A model generated the notes under the pieces. It was not told the DNA's origin. It saw only the letters and a list, made by a program, of their open reading frames with translations, and did no database searches. From JAIXWP01 sp041391745 (GTDB lineage: Bacteria; Bacteroidota; Bacteroidia; Flavobacteriales_D; Sanyastnellaceae): 64,000 nt of DNA. Both the position numbers and the translations under genes were made by a program. Numbering within the stretch: position 1 is the stretch's first letter; every line of letters begins with the position of its first letter. Location of the stretch: the NCBI GenBank assembly GCA_041391745.1, contig JAWKNK010000006.1, forward strand, positions 62,001 through 126,000, given 5' to 3'. Below are positions 59,738-64,000 of this stretch, one piece after another.

Positions 59738-61231
59738 TTATGCAGTTTGAGGTGTTTTTAATTTCAATAATGAATGAATTTCTCCTGCGGCAACTTGCCC
59801 ACTAATAATACTTGGTGGTACGCCGGGCCCTGGTGTGGTGAGTTGACCAGCGTAAAAAAGATTTTCTACTTTTTTACTCTTCAGGCGAGGTTTTAAAAAT
59901 GCAGTTTGGGTAAGTGTATTTGCTAATCCATATGCATTGCCCTTGAAAGAGTTGTAATCGCTAACAAACTCTTCGTGTGCATATGACTTTTTATAAATAA
60001 TATGGTTCGAAATATCAACTCCAGTTGATTTTTTAAGTCGCTTTATGATTATGTCCAAGTACTGATTTCTCAAGCTTTCATCGCTTGTCAAGCCTGGAGC
60101 TACAGGTATAAGAGCAAAAATGTTTTCACACCCTTCTGGTGCTACGTGGGCATCTGTTTTGGATGGCACGCACAAGTAGAATAGTGGCTTTGAAGGCCAT
60201 TTCGGATCATCATAAATTTCTTGCGCATGAAAGTCGAAATCTTCATCGAAGAATAAATTATGATGCAACAGTCCATCTACTTTCTTATCTATTCCCAAAT
60301 AAAAGAGAAGAGAGGATGGAGACATGGTTCGCTTGTCCCAATATTTTTCATTGTAGCTTCTATCTTGCTCTTCTAAAAGTTGTGTTTCGACGTGATGGTA
60401 GTCCGCTCCTGCAAGCACAGCATCGCATTCAATGTATTCACCGTTTACAATAACACCCGTCGCATTTCCATTGGTAACTTGAATTTTTGAAACTGGAGCA
60501 TTTAGGTGAAAATGAACTCCTAAACTTTTTGCAAGCTCAGTCATTCCTTCCACAATTTTCACCATACCTCCATCAGGATACCAAGTGCCTAATTTGATGT
60601 CTGCATAGTTCATCATACTGTATAATGCAGGCGTTTTAGCAGGCTTAGCACCAAGGAAGAGTACAGGAAATTCTAAGAGTTGAATAATTCGTGGATGCTT
60701 GAAGAATTTACGAATATGGGTGCTCATGTTGGAGAAGAGCTGAAGGCGAAACGATTCTTTGATCAATTTCGGTTCGGCAAATTCCATTACAGAAAGGGAA
60801 GGTTTCCAAACAAACTGTCCCATTCCTGTGTCGTACTTTATCTGCGCTTCTTTCAAGAATTGATCTAGAGCAGCGCCTGATCCTGGCTCCCAAGATTCAA
60901 ACAATTTTTTGAGTTCATTGTAATCCGCAGGAATATCAGCATTTGAGCCGTTTTGGAAGAAAACCTTGTAGGAAGGATCGAGTCGTTTCAGGTCATAATA
61001 GTCAGAAGTAGACTTTCCAAATTGATTGAAAAACTGCTCAAAGACTTCAGGCATCCAGTACCAGCTTGGCCCCATGTCAAATCGGAAACCATTGGTTTCA
61101 AACTGCCTTGCACGTCCGCCAGTGGTGCTGTTTTTTTCGAAAACGTGCACCTCATAGCCTTTGCTTGCCAAGCTACAAGCGCTCGACAGTCCAGCAAATC
61201 CACTTCCGATAATGGCCACTTTTTGGTTCAT
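59738..61231 (-). CDS. crtI: phytoene desaturase
   Basis: CrtI introduces four double bonds into phytoene to give lycopene. The 497-residue FAD enzyme starts MNQKVAIIGSGFAGLSSACSL with the dinucleotide motif and ends LTTPGPGVPPSIISGQVAAGEIHSLL, the carotenoid oxidoreductase signature. GGRARQFETNGFRFDMGPSWY is the family FAD/substrate segment. I use the ATG at 61231 (nine residues later than the longest frame) because the protein family starts there. It is the first gene of the carotenoid operon; no exact promoter was seen upstream. Confidence 0.93.
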   Translation of the reverse strand: MNQKVAIIGSGFAGLSSACSLASKGYEVHVFEKNSTTGGRARQFETNGFRFDMGPSWYWMPEVFEQFFNQFGKSTSDYYDLKRLDPSYKVFFQNGSNADIPADYNELKKLFESWEPGSGAALDQFLKEAQIKYDTGMGQFVWKPSLSVMEFAEPKLIKESFRLQLFSNMSTHIRKFFKHPRIIQLLEFPVLFLGAKPAKTPALYSMMNYADIKLGTWYPDGGMVKIVEGMTELAKSLGVHFHLNAPVSKIQVTNGNATGVIVNGEYIECDAVLAGADYHHVETQLLEEQDRSYNEKYWDKRTMSPSSLLFYLGIDKKVDGLLHHNLFFDEDFDFHAQEIYDDPKWPSKPLFYLCVPSKTDAHVAPEGCENIFALIPVAPGLTSDESLRNQYLDIIIKRLKKSTGVDISNHIIYKKSYAHEEFVSDYNSFKGNAYGLANTLTQTAFLKPRLKSKKVENLFYAGQLTTPGPGVPPSIISGQVAAGEIHSLLKLKTPQTA

Positions 61232-61330
61232 TCTACCTGATTTATGGATAAACAACAAAGTTGTTTAAGTTTTGTTCAGCGAATGTTCAACAAGAAGAGA
61301 CTATTTAATTTTGAAAATCAAAGTCATAAA

Positions 61331-61357
61331 AAAAGCCGAAACAACGTTTCGGCTTTT
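61331..61357. terminator. bidirectional intrinsic terminator
   Basis: AAAAGCCGAAAC, an AAC loop and GTTTCGGCTTTT form a 12-base perfect stem directly after the M23 peptidase gene and upstream of crtI. It separates that gene from the carotenoid operon. Confidence 0.85.
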
Positions 61358-61374
61358 CCTTCTTTATGAATGTT

Positions 61375-62331
61375 TTATCGGTATCGAAGTCGTTGACCCT
61401 CTCGAATAATGGAGGTGCTTCTGATCTTATTCAGTTTGCAAAGTTTCGAAACAGAAGTACCTCTTTTTCTAGCTATGGATGAAAGCGTATCTCCTCTTTT
61501 TACAATGTGATACTTAGCCGCTCCTCTTGCCGCAGTCGCATTGGCGTTGAAAGCGCCATATGAGCTTTTTTCAAAGATCTCTTTATCTAGCAGAAAGTTC
61601 CAAAATCTAACCTGACGCTTGCTTGTGTCAATCAATAAACTAGGATCAATTGGATCTCCTTTAAAACGAACTTCGAAGTGCAAGTGTGAACCATATGAAC
61701 GACCAGTATTTCCGCCCTCAGCGATTTGCTGACCAGCTTGAACATAGTCTCCTGGCTTTACCAAACGCTTGCTCAAGTGAGCATACAGCGTTTCTAATCC
61801 ATTAGCGTGACGAATCACAACAACATTTCCAAATGAAGAACTGTATTGAGAAATGCGCACCATTCCTTCAAAAGCAGCTGATACAGGATCTCCCGTTTCT
61901 AAATCAATGTCCAAACCATTGTGATTGCGGCCCCATCTTGGACCGAATGTAGAAGTGATGATTCCATCAGCAGGATATACAAAGTCACATTCAGATCTAC
62001 AAAGCACAACATTCAATGGTTCATCCAAAGATTCGAAACCATTTTTTTGAGGAAACAAGTTCTTAGTGTCCCAATGGCAGTAAGTATCGTAAGCTGGAAT
62101 TTTTGCGATTGAGTCAGCTACGGTCCAAAGACCAAGGTCGATTGACTCTTCGTTGTTAAGTGCAAATTCTTCGGATTCGTCGATGTCAGTTCCTCCGATG
62201 TGAGGTGCTTCATAATTTTCCCACGCAGCAGTATCAGCCATTAATTCTACGGCTGATTGCGCATTGCTATTAGTAAAACTGCCCAATAGCAGAATTGCGC
62301 ATAGAATATATGTGCGTTGCAGGTTTAACAT
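61375..62331 (-). CDS. exported M23 family metallopeptidase with C-terminal LysM domain
   Basis: This peptidoglycan endopeptidase-type protein of 318 residues has a signal peptide (ending NSNAQ), an M23 (lysostaphin-type) domain with zinc ligands His137 and Asp141 in HNGLDID and His218 in HLHFE, and a C-terminal LysM at about 273-317 (KYHIVKRGDTLSSIARKRGT ... GQRLRYR). It should cut or bind cell-wall peptides at the periplasm. A TATTTTCG element (one mismatch to TAnnTTTG) lies about 10 bases upstream. It is divergent from bshB1. Confidence 0.9.
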   Translation of the reverse strand: MLNLQRTYILCAILLLGSFTNSNAQSAVELMADTAAWENYEAPHIGGTDIDESEEFALNNEESIDLGLWTVADSIAKIPAYDTYCHWDTKNLFPQKNGFESLDEPLNVVLCRSECDFVYPADGIITSTFGPRWGRNHNGLDIDLETGDPVSAAFEGMVRISQYSSSFGNVVVIRHANGLETLYAHLSKRLVKPGDYVQAGQQIAEGGNTGRSYGSHLHFEVRFKGDPIDPSLLIDTSKRQVRFWNFLLDKEIFEKSSYGAFNANATAARGAAKYHIVKRGDTLSSIARKRGTSVSKLCKLNKIRSTSIIREGQRLRYR

Positions 62332-62457
62332 CGCGGTTGCGAAAATATCATTTTTACGACCCTTAAAGGGAAAAAACTTGTCAATGAAACGTTAAGAAAT
62401 ACAATTGCATTGTTAACAAGTCGACGAACTGAGACATTTGCCCGACGAACAACTTTC

Positions 62458-62487
62458 TTGTTGAAAACTCTCCTCGAATTACCTTTG
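62458..62487 (+). promoter_or_regulatory. Bacteroidota promoter (-33 TTG, -7 TACCTTTG), leaderless
   Basis: TTG (62458-62460), 19 bases and TACCTTTG (62480-62487) match the consensus and spacing. The ATG follows 4 bases later, so the transcript probably starts at or next to it. Confidence 0.7.
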
Positions 62488-62491
62488 CGCC

Positions 62492-63205
62492 ATGAGCGAA
62501 AATTTGAAATTGGACATCTTGGCTATCGCTGCTCATCCAGACGATGTAGAGATCAGTGCAGGAGGAACGGTACTTAAGAGCATTGCGCAAGGAAAGAAGG
62601 TGGGTATAGTAGATATGACCATGGGTGAACTTGGAAGTCGCGGCTCGGGCGAACTTCGACTTGTTGAAGCCGCGAATGCGTCTAAAATTCTCGGTGTTGT
62701 TGCCCGCGAAAATTTGCGATTGGCTGATGGCTTTTTCAAAGATGATAAAGAGTCGATGCTCAAGATGATCGATGCAATCAGAAAATACAAACCAGAAATA
62801 GTTCTCACTAATGCACCTTCAGATCGACACCCAGATCATGGTCGCGCATCAAAGTTTGTAAGAGATGCTTGCTTCTATAGTGGTTTAAGAAGAATAGAAA
62901 CCGAACATGAATATTGGAGGCCAAAGGCGGTATATATGTTCAATCAAGATTACTACAACAAACCTGATTTTGTAGTAGATGTTACAGAGTTTTGGGATAA
63001 AAAGATGGAAGCTTTGATGGCCTTCTCGAGTCAGTTTTTTGATCCATCTTCCAAAGAGCCTAAAACACCAATTTCTGGTGAGGAGTTCTTTGATTTTTTA
63101 AGGTCGAGGGCAATGGAATTCGGAAGACCGGCTGGCTACCTTCTTGCTGAAGGATTTATTGTAGAAAGAGCAATTGGAGTTAAAGACTTATTCGATTTAA
63201 AATAA
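62492..63205 (+). CDS. bshB1: bacillithiol biosynthesis deacetylase BshB1
   Basis: BshB1 removes the acetyl group of N-acetylglucosaminyl-malate, the second step of bacillithiol synthesis. The 237-residue product belongs to the LmbE/PIG-L zinc deacetylases: AAHPDDVEISAGG holds the metal ligands (His15, Asp18) and APSDRHPDHGRAS holds the third His. Family-specific segments are DMTMGELGSRGSGELR and YYNKPDFVVDVT. BshA and BshC genes are not in the window. Its end overlaps the convergent glycosyltransferase gene by 9 bases. Confidence 0.92.
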   Translation: MSENLKLDILAIAAHPDDVEISAGGTVLKSIAQGKKVGIVDMTMGELGSRGSGELRLVEAANASKILGVVARENLRLADGFFKDDKESMLKMIDAIRKYKPEIVLTNAPSDRHPDHGRASKFVRDACFYSGLRRIETEHEYWRPKAVYMFNQDYYNKPDFVVDVTEFWDKKMEALMAFSSQFFDPSSKEPKTPISGEEFFDFLRSRAMEFGRPAGYLLAEGFIVERAIGVKDLFDLK

Positions 63206-64000
63206 TCGCTCATAAATTTCAGTGAATTTTTCCAAGACTTTATGTTCACTGTATTTGGCTACGGCCAAAGCCCTTATTTGATGCTTTTCATCAATTTCCG
63301 TTTGATGGGTTTGCTGGAGACTTTTCAATAGACTCTCCTCGTCTCCTGGCGTTATGATTTCGTGGAGGTTATCAACTCCGATTTCTTCACGAATGCCTCC
63401 AACATCGGTGGTTATCACACGCAAGCCTGCTGAGATGGCTTCGATAATTACCAATGGCATATTTTCATAATTACTAAAGAGAATAAACACATCTGATCGA
63501 CTCATTTTATTAGCCACTTGTTTGGGAGTTTGCGTGCCGAAAATCTCAATGGAATCCTTTCGGATTTGAAGAGCCTTTACTCTGTTTTCAAGTTCATCCA
63601 AGTCCCCATCGCCACCGATACGCAGATACACGTTTTGATGATTATCCGAAAATTTCTTCCAGACATTCAAAATACCTTGAATGTTTTTATGATTATTTTC
63701 CAAGTGAGAAATGTGCATGAAATGTATCACTCGATCTTGTGGGCCAATGGGGAAAAACAGGTTGGTATTTACCACATTAGGCACTACTTCAAATGGCGTT
63801 TTGATGCCAAGCTTCTGAATGGAAGTGCCGAGATTGTTTGTCACGGGCATCAATAATTCAGCCTTGTTGGCAACCCATCGAATATATGCTTTTGTGAAAA
63901 ATGAAAGTTTACCTCGAACCGATTCATGATAGCCCGTCCAGTGTTCGCATACCACGAATTTCAATCCATATTTTTTTTTCAGATAAACCGCTTGCCATCC
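63197..64000 (-). CDS. glycosyltransferase family 4 (GT-B), 5' end beyond window
   Basis: The reading frame stays open to the right edge (the TTG at 63964 is internal): the visible N-terminal part reads GWQAVYLKKKYGLKFVVCEHW. The rest has a GT4 core with VVPNVVNTNLFFPIG, LRIGGDGDLDELENRVKAL and the donor-binding segment YENMPLVIIEAISAGLRVITTDVGGIREEIG. It likely adds a sugar to a lipid or polysaccharide. The acceptor cannot be told. About 268 residues are visible; the missing N-terminal domain should hold the acceptor site. Confidence 0.88.
   Translation of the reverse strand, partial: GWQAVYLKKKYGLKFVVCEHWTGYHESVRGKLSFFTKAYIRWVANKAELLMPVTNNLGTSIQKLGIKTPFEVVPNVVNTNLFFPIGPQDRVIHFMHISHLENNHKNIQGILNVWKKFSDNHQNVYLRIGGDGDLDELENRVKALQIRKDSIEIFGTQTPKQVANKMSRSDVFILFSNYENMPLVIIEAISAGLRVITTDVGGIREEIGVDNLHEIITPGDEESLLKSLQQTHQTEIDEKHQIRALAVAKYSEHKVLEKFTEIYERLF

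Overview
The window is chromosomal DNA from a member of the Bacteroidota, most likely a marine or freshwater Flavobacteriales-type bacterium. The evidence is a secreted PKD-repeat protein with a type IX secretion sorting tail, Bacteroidota families such as DUF5686, DUF2723, DUF3109, DUF4476 and DUF1343, a bacterial geranylgeranylglyceryl phosphate synthase, a bacillithiol gene (bshB1), and the Bacteroidota -7 promoter element TAnnTTTG upstream of many genes. I see no transposase, integrase, phage, plasmid or CRISPR locus. Coding density is very high, with many 4-base gene overlaps.

Layout. 1-5.6 kb (minus strand): methylmalonyl-CoA epimerase (cut by the window edge), an outer-membrane-type protein, kynurenine 3-monooxygenase, a Cys/Met PLP enzyme, a DedA protein and a frameshifted radical SAM/SPASM gene. 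5.6-13.2 kb: DUF5686, small membrane proteins, a 50-residue YegP-like gene, DUF3109, an OmpA/PD40 protein and DUF72. 13.2-23.8 kb: ftsZ standing alone, a frameshifted GGGP synthase, 3-hydroxyanthranilate dioxygenase, the T9SS cargo, DUF2723, TerC and PdeM. 23.7-32.4 kb: small envelope proteins, the NamZ-like DUF1343 lipoprotein, an FtsX-type permease with an inserted domain, cystathionine beta-synthase, ornithine aminotransferase, a candidate structured RNA, ndk and icd. 32.4-44 kb: a LysM/periplasmic-binding protein, a damaged guaA, maf, tRNA-Ser/Pro/Arg, an SLC13 transporter, a RlmD-like methyltransferase, a phosphoribosyltransferase, aroK and clpB. 44-49 kb: a run of lipoprotein and envelope genes (LPP20, CsgG-like, DUF4476). 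49-56.7 kb: saccharopine dehydrogenase-like, ispH and a mutL-rhomboid-rhomboid-EEP operon. 56.7-61.2 kb: a six-gene carotenoid operon crtI-crtB-orf169-idi-crtZ-crtYcd. 61.3-64 kb: an M23/LysM peptidase, bshB1 and a glycosyltransferase cut by the right edge.

How the genes fit together. Idi, CrtB, CrtI, CrtYcd and CrtZ are enough to go from isopentenyl diphosphate isomers plus geranylgeranyl diphosphate to zeaxanthin; IspH about 6 kb away supplies the precursors. Kmo and 3-hydroxyanthranilate dioxygenase are two steps of the kynurenine route towards quinolinate and NAD. Cystathionine beta-synthase and the gamma-synthase/lyase-like enzyme together suggest transsulfuration.

Two things stand out. 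First, four genes (radical SAM, GGGP synthase, guaA, crtB) carry a small indel that breaks the frame, three of them one base short in a homopolymer; since the products otherwise look intact, sequencing or assembly error is the simplest reading. guaA additionally lacks one glycine of its ATP-pyrophosphatase loop. Second, the best candidates for undescribed biology are the structured RNA upstream of ndk, the secreted protein locked into the carotenoid operon, the permease with an Ig/PKD-like insert, and the CsgG/LPP20/DUF4476 lipoprotein cluster.
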